64,000 bases of DNA from Pelomonas sp. BJYL3. Its GTDB lineage: Bacteria; Pseudomonadota; Gammaproteobacteria; Burkholderiales; Burkholderiaceae_C. The position numbers were made by a program, and so were the translations under genes. The DNA is taken from positions 86,381 to 150,380 of the forward strand of contig NZ_JANZKX010000009.1 in the NCBI RefSeq assembly GCF_027257975.1. The letters are read 5' to 3'. Position 1 is the first letter of the stretch; every line of letters starts with the position of its first letter. The notes under the pieces were generated by a model, which saw only the letters and a program-made list of their open reading frames with translations, had not been told where the DNA came from and did no database searches. Below, piece by piece: positions 1-7,986 of this stretch.

Positions 1-201
1 GGCAAGGTGCCGCCCCAGCTGCGCAACCGTCTGGTCCAGGCCGGTGGCCGCGTGGCGGCGCAGCGCGAGTCCCTGAACCGTGCCAATGCGGCCCTGGATC
101 GCGCCATCGATGTGCTGATCCCGCCCGAGCCGGGTGGCGTCTACGGCGCCAGCGGCAAGAACGAGCGCAAGAGCAGCCTGGGCGGATCCATCCAGGCCTG
201 A
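1..201 (+). CDS. C-terminal fragment, possible flagellar chaperone FlgN
   Basis: An open frame enters from the left edge and stops at 199-201, leaving the last 66 residues of a protein that begins outside the window. The visible part is a helical, Arg/Ala-rich segment followed by a flexible tail with the string VYGASGK and ending GGSIQA. A long amphipathic helix followed by a Tyr-Gly-x-Ser/Asp-Gly tail resembles the end of betaproteobacterial FlgN, the cytoplasmic export chaperone for the hook-junction proteins FlgK and FlgL. There is no upstream context to confirm this, so the name is a guess; other small helical chaperones are possible. A strong hairpin follows directly, so this is the last gene of its transcript. 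Confidence 0.4.
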   Translation, partial: GKVPPQLRNRLVQAGGRVAAQRESLNRANAALDRAIDVLIPPEPGGVYGASGKNERKSSLGGSIQA

Positions 202-215
202 GCCGGCCCCTGACG

Positions 216-244
216 AAAAAAGCCACGCACCGCGTGGCTTTTTT
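216..244. terminator. Bidirectional intrinsic terminator
   Basis: A 7-bp perfect stem (GCCACGC / GCGTGGC) with a 3-nt loop is flanked by six A residues on the left and six T residues on the right. It can therefore stop transcripts from both sides: the rightward flgN-like gene and the leftward DUF1841 gene that ends at 268. Confidence 0.85.
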
Positions 245-267
245 GCTTTTCCGGCCGCCTGGCAGGC

Positions 268-699
268 CTACTGCGTGGCCTTGTGCCGCAGCGCCTCGAG
301 GTAGGCGTGGCCATCCGGCGGCCGCCCGCTGCGCTGCGACTCCCAGATCATGGTGCCCAGGCAGTCCATGGCCACATGCTGGGCCTCGTGCAGGGACTGC
401 CGGCGCGCGGTCAGCAGGTCCAGGGCCTGACGCACGCCACGCGGCTGGTCGATGGAGTGCTGCTCGCTGATGCTCAGGTGCATCGACAGATGCAGGAAGG
501 GATTGGTGCGGCCCTCCTCGACGGTGTAGACGGCCTGGACGGCCTGCTCTTCGTCCGCCAGCTCGGCGTGGTACTCGGGGTGTTCCTCGATCCACTGCGC
601 CGCCAGGGTCTCCATGGGCGTCAGGGGCAGGCGGTCCCGCCACTTGGCGTAGGTGCTGCAGAAGAACCGGCGGACTTCGATCTGGGACGGGGCAAACAT
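268..699 (-). CDS. DUF1841 family protein
   Basis: A 143-residue protein starting MFAPSQIEVRRFFCSTYAKW, which matches the conserved N-terminus of the DUF1841 family, widespread in beta- and gammaproteobacteria and of unknown function. Conserved features visible are the WIEEHPEYH segment around residues 36-44, an HLSMHLSISEQ block near residue 70 (two His within five residues, suggesting a metal or active site), and ALDLLTARR-like helices near the C-terminus. Its length is normal for the family. It is soluble, with no signal peptide or membrane segment. It is convergent with the flgN-like tail and shares the terminator at 216-244. No function is inferred. Confidence 0.85.
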   Translation of the reverse strand: MFAPSQIEVRRFFCSTYAKWRDRLPLTPMETLAAQWIEEHPEYHAELADEEQAVQAVYTVEEGRTNPFLHLSMHLSISEQHSIDQPRGVRQALDLLTARRQSLHEAQHVAMDCLGTMIWESQRSGRPPDGHAYLEALRHKATQ

Positions 700-741
700 G
701 CCCGCATTGTCGCCGCAAGGCCGCCGCCCTGCCGCGATGGG

Positions 742-2586
742 TCAATCCGGCCGGGCGTCCTCGGCCTCACCGGGGTTCCAGCCCTGGCGATGGCGCACCT
801 GCGCCCGGGCCTCGCGCTCCTGGGCCATCAGGGTCTCCAGCTGCTGGCGGCCCTGCTTGACCATGGCGATGAGCTGGTCCTCGTCATCGCGGTGGCGGGC
901 CATCAGGCGCAGCTGGGCCGCGTTGTGCTGCCGGAAGCGCCAGGCCTGGCGGCGCGCCATGGCGGGCTCCACGCCCAGCAGCTCCAGCACGCTGCGGCCG
1001 CTGAGCAGGGCGGATTCAAAGGTCTCGCGTTCGACGTGCTGGACCCCCAGCTCCTGCAGGCGGTAGAAATGCTGGACGTTGCGGGCCCGGGCCACGATCT
1101 GCAGCTGCGGAAAGTGCTCGCGGGCCAGCTCGGCGATGGCCAGGCTCTGCGCCACGTCGTCCACCGCGATCACCAGGATGGCAGCGGTCTCCGCGCCGGC
1201 CGTGCGGAGCAGGTCCAGGCGGGTGGCGTCACCGTAGAAGACGCGCCAGTCGAAGCGCCGCAGGCCTTCGACGGTGTGGGCGTCGTGCTCCAGCACCGTG
1301 GCCTCATGCCCGTTGGCATAGAGCAGGCGGCCGACGATCTGCCCATAGCGGCCGAAGCCCGCGATGATCACCGGCGCCTGCTGCGGCTCCTTCAGCTCTT
1401 CCATCGCCGGCCCGCCGCGCAGGGCCAGGCGGGGCTGCAGCCAGCGGTCGGCGGCCGCCAGCAGGGCCGGCGTGCAGCCCAGGGACAGGGCCACCGCGGC
1501 CACCAGGGCCGAGGCCTGGGCGTCGCTCAGCAGCCCGGCCTGCTGGCCCAGCTGGAAGACCACGAAGCCGAACTCGCCGCCCTGTGCCAGCAGGATCACG
1601 AAGACCGGCCGCTCCAGCAGGGGCAGACCCATGACCCGGCCCATGCCCAGCAGCAGGGCACCCTTGAGCAGCAGCAGGCCGGCCAGCAGGGCCGCGACCA
1701 GGCCGGGCTGCTGCAGCAGCACCTGCAGGTCCAGGCCCATGCCCACGGCGATGAAGAAGAGGCCCAGAAGCAGGCCCTTGAAGGGCTCCAGATCGGTCTC
1801 CAGCTCGTGCCGGTACTCGCTTTCGGCCAGCAGCACGCCCGCCAGGAAGGCGCCCAGCGCCATCGACAGCCCCACGGCCTGCATCAGCGCCGCCGTGGCC
1901 AGCACCAGGAGCAGGGCGGCAGCGGTGAAGATCTCGGGCGTGGCGCTGCCGGCGATCCAGCGCAGCGCTGGCCTCAGGGCCAGGCGCCCGCCCAGGATGA
2001 GCACGGCAATGGCGCCCAGGGCCTTCAGCGCCTGCCAGTGGCCCTCCGAGCCGCTGCCATCCGCCCCCGCGAGAGCCGGCACCAGGGCCAGGATGGGGAT
2101 GGCGGCGATGTCCTGCAGCAGCGCCACGCTGAGGATGCTCTGGCCGGCGGCCGTGCCACCCAGGTTGCGTTCGCCCAGCACGGCCATGGCCACCGCGGTG
2201 GAGGACATGGCCAGGCCCAGGCTGCCCACCAGGGCCAGGCGCCAGGGCAGGCCGCACAGAAGGGCCAGGGCCATCAGCAGGGCCGTCGATCCCAGCAGTT
2301 GCACCGAGCCCCAGCCGAAGATGGGCCGGCGCAGCTGCCACAGCCGCCGCGGTTCCAGCTCCAGGCCGACCAGGAACATCATCAGCACCACGCCGATCTC
2401 GGCCACCTCCAGGATGGTCTCGGGTGCAGACACCAGGCCCAGCACTTGCGGCCCGATCAGCACCCCGGCGACCAGATAGCCCAGGATGGAGCCCAGCCGT
2501 GCCCAGCGGGCCAGGGGCACGGCCAGCACGGCGGCACCCAGGAAGACGAGCGGCAGGTGCAGCAGGTCGTGCGAGGGCGCGCTCAT
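742..2586 (-). CDS. kefC: Glutathione-regulated potassium-efflux antiporter KefC-type
   Basis: A 614-residue K+/H+ antiporter (CPA2 family) of the inner membrane. Kef systems are held shut by glutathione and opened by glutathione adducts, so that cytoplasmic acidification protects against electrophiles. The first ~380 residues are hydrophobic with about a dozen membrane segments. The strongly conserved block EPFKGLLLGLFF is present and preceded by ETDL, closer to E. coli KefC than KefB. A Rossmann-type RCK/TrkA-N domain begins near residue 400 with GFGRYGQ and runs to about 520. The start chosen is the ATG at 2586 (MSAPSHDLLHL); the frame stays open further upstream through kefF but that part is not coding. 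The ATG overlaps the kefF stop by 4 bp. Length is close to E. coli KefC. Confidence 0.9.
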   Translation of the reverse strand: MSAPSHDLLHLPLVFLGAAVLAVPLARWARLGSILGYLVAGVLIGPQVLGLVSAPETILEVAEIGVVLMMFLVGLELEPRRLWQLRRPIFGWGSVQLLGSTALLMALALLCGLPWRLALVGSLGLAMSSTAVAMAVLGERNLGGTAAGQSILSVALLQDIAAIPILALVPALAGADGSGSEGHWQALKALGAIAVLILGGRLALRPALRWIAGSATPEIFTAAALLLVLATAALMQAVGLSMALGAFLAGVLLAESEYRHELETDLEPFKGLLLGLFFIAVGMGLDLQVLLQQPGLVAALLAGLLLLKGALLLGMGRVMGLPLLERPVFVILLAQGGEFGFVVFQLGQQAGLLSDAQASALVAAVALSLGCTPALLAAADRWLQPRLALRGGPAMEELKEPQQAPVIIAGFGRYGQIVGRLLYANGHEATVLEHDAHTVEGLRRFDWRVFYGDATRLDLLRTAGAETAAILVIAVDDVAQSLAIAELAREHFPQLQIVARARNVQHFYRLQELGVQHVERETFESALLSGRSVLELLGVEPAMARRQAWRFRQHNAAQLRLMARHRDDEDQLIAMVKQGRQQLETLMAQEREARAQVRHRQGWNPGEAEDARPD

Positions 2587-3194
2587 GCCTGCGCCTCCAC
2601 CGGGCGTTCGCCCGCCGGCAGCTCTTCCTGCTCGGCCCGCTGGGAGCCGCACCAGTGGGGATAGTTCAGCAGGTGCTGCAAGGCCTTGCGCACATGCTGG
2701 GCAATGGTCTCGTCGTCGGCCCGGTGGGCGCCGTGCAGCACCTGGGGTGGCAGCAGGCGCAGGCCGCACAGGCGCGCCGTCTGTTCGTAGGGCAGCAGGA
2801 AGTCCTGGAAGGCGTGGCGGTGGTGGCCCTGGGGGCTGTAGGCCGCCTCGGCGCCGCCCGTGGACAGCAGCAGCCACAGGTCCTTGCCCTGCAGCGCATG
2901 GCCGCCCGGCCCGTAGGCCCAGCCATAGCTGAAGACCTCGTCCAGCCACAGCTTCATCAGGGCCGGCATGCCGTACCAGTGGATGGGGTGCAGCCAGATG
3001 ACGAGCCGGGCCTGCGCGAGCGCCTGCTGTTCGGCCTCGATGTCGATGGCGTAGTCGGGATAGAGGCGGTAGAGGTCCCGCAGTTCCAGCTTGCCTGGAG
3101 GGAAGGGCGTGCTGGCCAGCGCGTCCATCAGGCGGGCGCTGACACGGGAATGGGCGCGGTCCGGATGGGCGCAAAGACACAGGATTTCAGCCAT
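2583..3194 (-). CDS. kefF: KefF-type NAD(P)H:quinone oxidoreductase, ancillary to Kef
   Basis: A 203-residue flavodoxin-like oxidoreductase of the KefF/KefG/YheR family. In characterised systems the protein binds FMN, docks on the cytoplasmic RCK domain of its Kef partner and is needed for full efflux activity, and can also reduce quinones. Visible features are the N-terminal strand MAEILCLCAHPDRAHS, which supplies the phosphate-binding loop, the conserved HPIHWYGMPALMKLWLDEV block at about residues 69-87, and YGPGG followed by LLLSTGG, all family hallmarks. It lies immediately upstream of kefC with a 4-bp overlap, so the two are translationally coupled. The start at 3194 gives a normal-length protein. 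Confidence 0.9.
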   Translation of the reverse strand: MAEILCLCAHPDRAHSRVSARLMDALASTPFPPGKLELRDLYRLYPDYAIDIEAEQQALAQARLVIWLHPIHWYGMPALMKLWLDEVFSYGWAYGPGGHALQGKDLWLLLSTGGAEAAYSPQGHHRHAFQDFLLPYEQTARLCGLRLLPPQVLHGAHRADDETIAQHVRKALQHLLNYPHWCGSQRAEQEELPAGERPVEAQA

Positions 3195-3301
3195 GGCGAA
3201 GGGTAGCAGCGTCTGCTGGCCACGACTTCCGGCCTTGTCAGCATTGCCGTGGCCGGAAAGTCGCCGCTAACATCCCCAGCAGCGCCGTCAAGGGAGATGC
3301 C

Positions 3302-3931
3302 ATGCCCGTGATCCTGGTTGCCAACCCCAAGGGCGGGGCCGGCAAGAGCACCCTCGCCACCAACATCGCCGGCTTTCTTGCCTGGCAGGGCCATGCGGTG
3401 GCCCTGGGCGACGCCGACGTCCAGCAGTCCAGCCGGCAGTGGCTGGCCCAGCGGCCGACGCAGCTGCCGCCTATCCTTCCCCTGGACATCGATGACAGGC
3501 AGGTGGCCCGCGTGCCCAAGGGCGTCAGCCACGTGGTGCTGGACACGCCGGCGGGCCTGCACGGCAAGCGCCTGGAGCGGCTGCATGGGCTGGCCGACCG
3601 CATCCTCGTCCCTCTGCAGCCCAGCCTCTTCGACATGCAGGCCTGCCATGCCTTCGTGCTGCGCCTGAAGGAGCTGGCCGCCGAGCAGCGCCATCGGCCG
3701 CGGCTGGGGCTGCTGGGCATGCGCGTGCGGCAGGGGACGCTGTCCCAGCAGCAGTTGCAGCAGTTCCGTCTCAGCCTTGGCGAGGGCCTGGACTGGCTGG
3801 GCGAGCTGCGCGACACCCAGCACTATGTGCAGCTGGCGGCCCGCGGTCTCAGCCTTTGGGACATTTCACCCGGTCAGGTGGAGAAGGATTTGCAGCAATG
3901 GCAAGCCCTGTGCGGGTGGCTCAAATCATGA
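3302..3931 (+). CDS. ParA-family ATPase, orphan
   Basis: A 209-residue MinD/ParA-type ATPase. The deviant Walker A motif KGGAGKST sits at residues 10-17, with the signature lysine of the ParA class. A second acidic motif (VVLDTPAG, near residue 80) follows. Family members use ATP-driven dimerisation to position cargo such as plasmids, chromosome origins, carboxysomes or chemosensory arrays. No parB-like partner gene lies next to it; the neighbours are kefF (divergent) and a NarL-type regulator. It is shorter than chromosomal ParA (about 255 residues) and closer in size to the small orphan ParA/MipZ-like proteins. Cargo cannot be told from the sequence. Confidence 0.8.
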   Translation: MPVILVANPKGGAGKSTLATNIAGFLAWQGHAVALGDADVQQSSRQWLAQRPTQLPPILPLDIDDRQVARVPKGVSHVVLDTPAGLHGKRLERLHGLADRILVPLQPSLFDMQACHAFVLRLKELAAEQRHRPRLGLLGMRVRQGTLSQQQLQQFRLSLGEGLDWLGELRDTQHYVQLAARGLSLWDISPGQVEKDLQQWQALCGWLKS

Positions 3932-3936
3932 TCGTC

Positions 3937-3957
3937 ATTCATATTGATGATACGAAT
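3937..3957. promoter_or_regulatory. AT-rich imperfect palindrome, candidate operator
   Basis: Arms ATTCATAT and ATACGAAT are complementary at 7 of 8 positions across a 5-nt spacer. The 21 bp are almost all A/T in a GC-rich region. They lie just after the parA-like stop and about 120 bp upstream of the response-regulator gene at 4080. It may be an operator for that gene; nothing shows which protein binds. Confidence 0.3.
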
Positions 3958-4079
3958 GGCGAACCCAGTCTGCGAATCGCCCACCCGGAAGGGGTATGCC
4001 CTCGCCCAGGGCCCGCCACTATGATTCGACGCCCCCGACACGCGGGGTGCGTTGATACAGAACTAGCGAGGAGACTGGC

Positions 4080-4820
4080 ATGAAGGTGCTGCTCATTGAC
4101 GACCATCCCCTGATTCTTTCGGCCCTGCAGACGGTGATCTCGGGCCTGGACGATGGCGTGGAAATGGTCGGGGTGGAGACCGCCGCCGCCGCCCGCCAGC
4201 GCCTCAAGGACGAGGACGATTTCGACCTGGTCCTGCTGGACCTGCAGCTGGGCGATGCCAGCGGCTTCGACGTGCTGGAGGAGTTCCGCTCCGTCTACCC
4301 GGCCCTGCCCGTGGTGGTGATCTCGGCCTCGGACCGCGCCAGCGACGTCATCCGCTCCATCGACATGGGCGCCATGGGCTTCGTCCCCAAGCGCAGCAGC
4401 ACCGAGGTGTTGTCCCAGGCCCTGCGCCTGGTGATGTCGGGCGGCATCTACGTGCCGCCGATGAGCCTGGGCACCGAGGCCCCCGCGCCGGCCGCTCCCG
4501 AGGTCAACAGCCAGGCGGCCCGCCTGCAGCAGATCTCCCAGCTGGCCACGGCCTCCGAGTACCAGATGCAGGCCGGGCTGGAGAACCTCTCCCTGACCCC
4601 GCGCCAGACCGATGTGCTGGCCCTGCTGCTGCAGGGAAAGCCCAACAAGATCATCGCCCGCGAGCTTGGTGTCTCGGTGGAGACGGTCAAGGACCATGTG
4701 GCCGCGGTGCTCAAGGCCCTGGGAGTCAACTCGCGCACCCAGGCCGTGCTGGCGGTCAGCCAGATGGTGCAGCGCACGCCGGAGCAGAGCTTCAGCACCT
4801 TCCGCCAGCCGGCGCACTGA
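4080..4820 (+). CDS. NarL/FixJ-family response regulator (REC + LuxR HTH)
   Basis: A 246-residue two-component response regulator. The receiver domain (residues 1-120) has the acidic pocket D7-D8, the phospho-acceptor D54 in LVLLDLQLG, and the conserved PK near residue 104. After an Ala/Pro-rich linker, a LuxR-type helix-turn-helix (about residues 172-238) contains LTPRQTDVLALLLQGK and the recognition-helix region VSVETVKDHVAAVLKALGV. It should bind DNA as a dimer once phosphorylated. No histidine kinase gene is adjacent, so it is an orphan and its signal is unknown. A possible -10 (TATGAT, 4020-4025) lies in the 148-bp upstream gap and a terminator follows the stop. Confidence 0.9.
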   Translation: MKVLLIDDHPLILSALQTVISGLDDGVEMVGVETAAAARQRLKDEDDFDLVLLDLQLGDASGFDVLEEFRSVYPALPVVVISASDRASDVIRSIDMGAMGFVPKRSSTEVLSQALRLVMSGGIYVPPMSLGTEAPAPAAPEVNSQAARLQQISQLATASEYQMQAGLENLSLTPRQTDVLALLLQGKPNKIIARELGVSVETVKDHVAAVLKALGVNSRTQAVLAVSQMVQRTPEQSFSTFRQPAH

Positions 4821-4842
4821 ACGCCACCGCTGCACCATGAAG

Positions 4843-4866
4843 AAAGCCCGCCTCCTGGCGGGCTTT
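4843..4866. terminator. Intrinsic terminator between convergent genes
   Basis: A perfect 10-bp stem (AAAGCCCGCC / GGCGGGCTTT) closes a 4-nt loop. It lies between the response regulator (rightward) and scpA (leftward) and can serve both. Confidence 0.8.
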
Positions 4867-4884
4867 GTCATTCAGGGGGGAGGG

Positions 4885-5754
4885 TCAGCTCGGTTCGTAG
4901 GCCAGGCGCACGTAGATGGGGGCGAAGGCCTCGGCCTGGGTGATCTCCAGCAGGCGTTCGCGGGCCAGCTCCAGCATGGCGATGAAGGTCACCACCAGGA
5001 CCTGGGGACCGCGGCTGGTGTCGAAGAGGTGCTCGAATTCGACGAAGCGCTGGCCCTGCAGGCGGCGCAGCACCATGCTCATGTGCTCGCGCACCGAGAG
5101 CTCCTCGCGGCTGATCTTGTGGTGCTGCTTCAGCTGCGCCTTCTTGAGCAGGCCCAGCCAGGCCTCGCGCAGGTCGACCAGCTCCACGTCCGGGAAGCGC
5201 GGCGTCAGGGACTGCTCGATGTGGACCTGGGCGCGCAGGAAGTCGCGGCCGATCACGGGCAGGGCGTCCAGCCGTGCGGCAGCCAGCTTCATCTGCTCGT
5301 ACTCCAGCAGGCGCCGCACCAGCTCGGCCCGCGGATCCTCGGGCTCGCCGCCGTCGTCCGTCTTCTTGGGCGGCAGCAGCATGCGGGACTTGATCTCGAT
5401 GAGCATGGCCGCCATCAGCAGGTACTCGCTGGCCAGCTCCAGGTTCTGCTTGCGGATCTGGTCGACGTAGCTGAGGTACTGCCGGGTGACATCCGCCAAC
5501 GGGATGTCCAGGATGTTGAAGTTCTGGCGCCGGATCAGGTACAGCAGCAGGTCCAGCGGCCCTTCAAAGGCCTCCAGGAAGACCTCCAGCGCATCGGGCG
5601 GGATGTAGAGGTCCTGGGGCAGGGCGAAGAGCGGCTCGCCGTACAGGCGGGCCACGGCCACGCCGTCCACGGTCTGCAGCACGGGGCTGGGCTCGGCCTC
5701 CGTGAGCGGCTCGGGCAGCTCGACGGGATCGGGCGGGGTGCTGGGGCCGCTCAA
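4885..5754 (-). CDS. scpA: Segregation and condensation protein A
   Basis: A 289-residue kleisin of the bacterial SMC-ScpAB condensin complex, which organises the nucleoid and aids chromosome segregation. The core begins near residue 58 with EVFLEAFEGPLDLLLYLIRR, the ScpA hallmark that packs on the SMC neck, followed by NFNILDIPLADVTRQYL. A charged middle (PKKTDDGGEPEDPRAELVRRL) and a winged-helix C-terminal segment complete the usual architecture. The N-terminal ~45 residues are a Pro/Glu-rich extension common in betaproteobacteria. scpB is not adjacent. The DUF3460 gene lies 41 bp upstream on the same strand, an arrangement typical of Burkholderiales. Confidence 0.92.
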   Translation of the reverse strand: MSGPSTPPDPVELPEPLTEAEPSPVLQTVDGVAVARLYGEPLFALPQDLYIPPDALEVFLEAFEGPLDLLLYLIRRQNFNILDIPLADVTRQYLSYVDQIRKQNLELASEYLLMAAMLIEIKSRMLLPPKKTDDGGEPEDPRAELVRRLLEYEQMKLAAARLDALPVIGRDFLRAQVHIEQSLTPRFPDVELVDLREAWLGLLKKAQLKQHHKISREELSVREHMSMVLRRLQGQRFVEFEHLFDTSRGPQVLVVTFIAMLELARERLLEITQAEAFAPIYVRLAYEPS

Positions 5755-5795
5755 GAGAAGGCTCGCCGGTCAGCGCAGGTGAACGGCGGCGCGCT

Positions 5796-5999
5796 TCAGT
5801 GGGACTTGGTCTGGTAGACGTAGGCCTGCTGGGCCACGCGGGCAGCGCGGTAGTCGGCCTGGGCGGCGCGGTCCACGGGCTTGTCCCACAGCAGGGCGCG
5901 GCCGTCGCGCTGTTCCTGTTCCAGCGTCGGCTTCTTGGCCTTCAGCTCGTCGATGAACTGGGTGACTTCGGACTTGTAGGGCTTCCAGAACAAAGGCAT
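5796..5999 (-). CDS. DUF3460 family small protein
   Basis: A 67-residue basic protein beginning MPLFWKPYKSEVTQFIDELK, which matches DUF3460, a short family almost confined to betaproteobacteria and usually found next to scpA. It is predicted to be soluble, with an amphipathic N-terminal helix and the conserved LLWDKP motif near residues 36-41. Function is unknown. It precedes scpA on the same strand and is probably co-transcribed with it. The start at 5999 gives the canonical N-terminus; a longer alternative frame in this region is a shadow. Confidence 0.85.
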   Translation of the reverse strand: MPLFWKPYKSEVTQFIDELKAKKPTLEQEQRDGRALLWDKPVDRAAQADYRAARVAQQAYVYQTKSH

Positions 6000-6065
6000 G
6001 GCGCTTGGGCAATGAAGGTTGATGCAGGGCAGCCGGTGCGGGCGCCCTGGCGGGAAACCGGCATT

Positions 6066-7775
6066 TTAGCTGCCCCGGGGCGGCGCAGGCGTGGCCTGCG
6101 GCACGGCTTCGAAGAAAGTCGCCTGCAGTGTGGCCAGGTCCGGCAACAGTCCCTGCTCGCCCAGCAGCGCTCCCAGGCCTCCGCGCTCGACCAGGGAGGC
6201 CGGCTGCGCATTGAGGCCCAGCAGCACCAGTCGCCGGCCCTGGCGCTCCAGGCTCTGGTGCAGCTGGACCAGAGCATCCAGGCCGGTGCTGTCCATGGAG
6301 ACCAGCAGGTGCATGTCCAGGGCCAGCACGCGGGCGTCGGGCGGCAGGCGCTCGGCCAGGGCCTCGACCTTGGCCACCGCGCCGAAGAACAGCGAGCCAT
6401 AGACCCGCAGCAGATGCACACCCGGCGGCAGCGCCGTACCGGGTGGCGCCTCCGAGACGCTGAACAGCTCGCTCATGCGATAGATGAAGAAGCCGCAGGC
6501 CAGCATCAGGCCGGCCTCCACCGCCACCGTGAGGTCGAAGATCACCGTCAGCAAAAAGGTGCCCAGCAGGGTGGCGCGGTAGGGCAGCTTGAAATGGCGC
6601 AGGCGAGCGAACTCATGCCACTCGCCCATGTTCCAGGCCACGACCAGCAGCAGGCCGGCCAGTGCTGCCAGCGGCACCTGCGCGGCCAGCGGCGCCGCGA
6701 CCAGCACCACGACCAGCAGGCTCAATGCATGCACCATGCCCGCGACGGGGCTGCTGGCCCCCGCCTTCACATTGGTGACGGTGCGGGCAATGGTGCCTGT
6801 GGCCGGGATGCCGCCGAACAGGGGGGCGACCATATTGGCGATGCCCTGGGCCATCAGCTCCTGGTTGGGGTCGTGGCGGCGCTCGCCGCTGAGCCGGTCG
6901 GCCACGCGGGCGCAGAGCAGGGACTCGATCGAGCCCAGCAGCGCGATGGTCAGCGCGGGGATCAGCAGCTGCTTGGCCTCCTCGAAGCTGAGGCCGGGCC
7001 ACTCCGGCCGGGGCAGGGCCTGTGGAATGTCGCCGAAGCGGCTGCCGATGGTGTCCAGGGGCAGCTGCAGCAGGCTCGTCGCCAGCGTTGCGAGCACCAG
7101 CGCCACCAGGGTGCCGGGCACATGGGCGGCCAGGCGATGCAGGCGCTCGCGGGGGCTGCGTGCATGCGACGCCATCGTGTAGCTCTTGGGCCAGATCAAC
7201 ACCAGCAGGCTGCAGCTCGCGCCCACCAGCGGTGCGTAGGGGTTGAGGCTGGACCGATGGGTCCACAGGGCCTGCAGCTGGGCAAAGAAGTCGGCCGGCA
7301 TGCGCGGGATCTGCAGGCCCAGGAAGTCCTTCAGCTGCGAGAGGGCCACCAGCACCGCGATGCCGTTGGTGAAGCCGATCACGATGGACACGGGGATGTA
7401 GCGCACCAGCACTCCCAGGCGCAGCGCGCCCAGCACTAGCATCATCAGGCCACCCAGCATGGTGGCGATCAGCAGGTTGTGCAGCCCGTAGCGCTGCACG
7501 ATGCCGTAGACGATGACGATGAAGGCGCCGGCCGGCCCGCCGATCTGCACGCTGGAGCCGCCCAGCAGCGAGATCAGGAAGCCCGCGACGATGGCCGTGA
7601 CCAGCCCCTGTTCCGGTTTGACGCCCGAGGCGATGGCGAAGGCCAGGGCCAGCGGCAGGGCGACGATGCCCACGGTCAGCCCGGCGCCGACGTCGCGGAC
7701 CAGGCGCTGGCGCTCATAGCCGCGCAGGCTCTCCAGCAGGCGCGGGCGAAAGGGATGCAGACGAGGCAGGGACAT
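6066..7775 (-). CDS. SulP-family anion transporter with STAS domain
   Basis: A 569-residue inner-membrane transporter of the SLC26/SulP family. Members carry sulfate, bicarbonate or dicarboxylates with H+ or Na+. The membrane part (about residues 1-420) has the typical N-terminal segments, including AGLTVGIVALPLALAFAIA and GGPAGAFIVIV, which form the substrate site. A cytoplasmic STAS domain occupies about residues 440-560 and contains LDMHLLVSMDSTGLDAL, the usual regulatory serine loop. Substrate cannot be decided; DauA-like C4-dicarboxylate and BicA-like bicarbonate transporters share this layout. No carbonic anhydrase or sulfur gene is adjacent. It is monocistronic, on the same strand as metG upstream but separated by a terminator. 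Confidence 0.88.
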   Translation of the reverse strand: MSLPRLHPFRPRLLESLRGYERQRLVRDVGAGLTVGIVALPLALAFAIASGVKPEQGLVTAIVAGFLISLLGGSSVQIGGPAGAFIVIVYGIVQRYGLHNLLIATMLGGLMMLVLGALRLGVLVRYIPVSIVIGFTNGIAVLVALSQLKDFLGLQIPRMPADFFAQLQALWTHRSSLNPYAPLVGASCSLLVLIWPKSYTMASHARSPRERLHRLAAHVPGTLVALVLATLATSLLQLPLDTIGSRFGDIPQALPRPEWPGLSFEEAKQLLIPALTIALLGSIESLLCARVADRLSGERRHDPNQELMAQGIANMVAPLFGGIPATGTIARTVTNVKAGASSPVAGMVHALSLLVVVLVAAPLAAQVPLAALAGLLLVVAWNMGEWHEFARLRHFKLPYRATLLGTFLLTVIFDLTVAVEAGLMLACGFFIYRMSELFSVSEAPPGTALPPGVHLLRVYGSLFFGAVAKVEALAERLPPDARVLALDMHLLVSMDSTGLDALVQLHQSLERQGRRLVLLGLNAQPASLVERGGLGALLGEQGLLPDLATLQATFFEAVPQATPAPPRGS

Positions 7776-7941
7776 GAACGCTCCGGTGGTGGCGGGAGGG
7801 GGGCTTGTTCATGGCCAGAGGCGGCCCGCAGTGATGCAGCCGCGCGATGAAGCGCCGGCGCCGGCTCGGCGCGGCCAATCGCAGCAGGCGGATGCGTTGG
7901 GGGTCCACGCCCCGATTGTGGGGCCGCCTTGCGCGGCCAGC

Positions 7942-7967
7942 AAAAAGGGCTGCCGAAGCAGCCCCTT
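7942..7967 (-). terminator. Intrinsic terminator of metG
   Basis: Read on the minus strand, a 7-bp stem (GGGCTGC with GCAGCCC) and a 4-nt loop are followed by five T residues. It lies 20 bp beyond the metG stop and separates metG from the SulP gene. Confidence 0.85.
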
Positions 7968-7986
7968 GGCGGCGAAGCCCGCGGGC

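Noticed and set aside
283..2664. A 793-codon plus-strand frame rich in Gln, Gly and His
   Set aside because: Low-complexity complement of DUF1841 and kefC; no domain recognisable.
742..3180. An 812-codon frame that would fuse kefC with sequence under kefF
   Set aside because: The extra N-terminal part is Arg/Pro/Gly-rich shadow of kefF; the KefC family starts at 2586.
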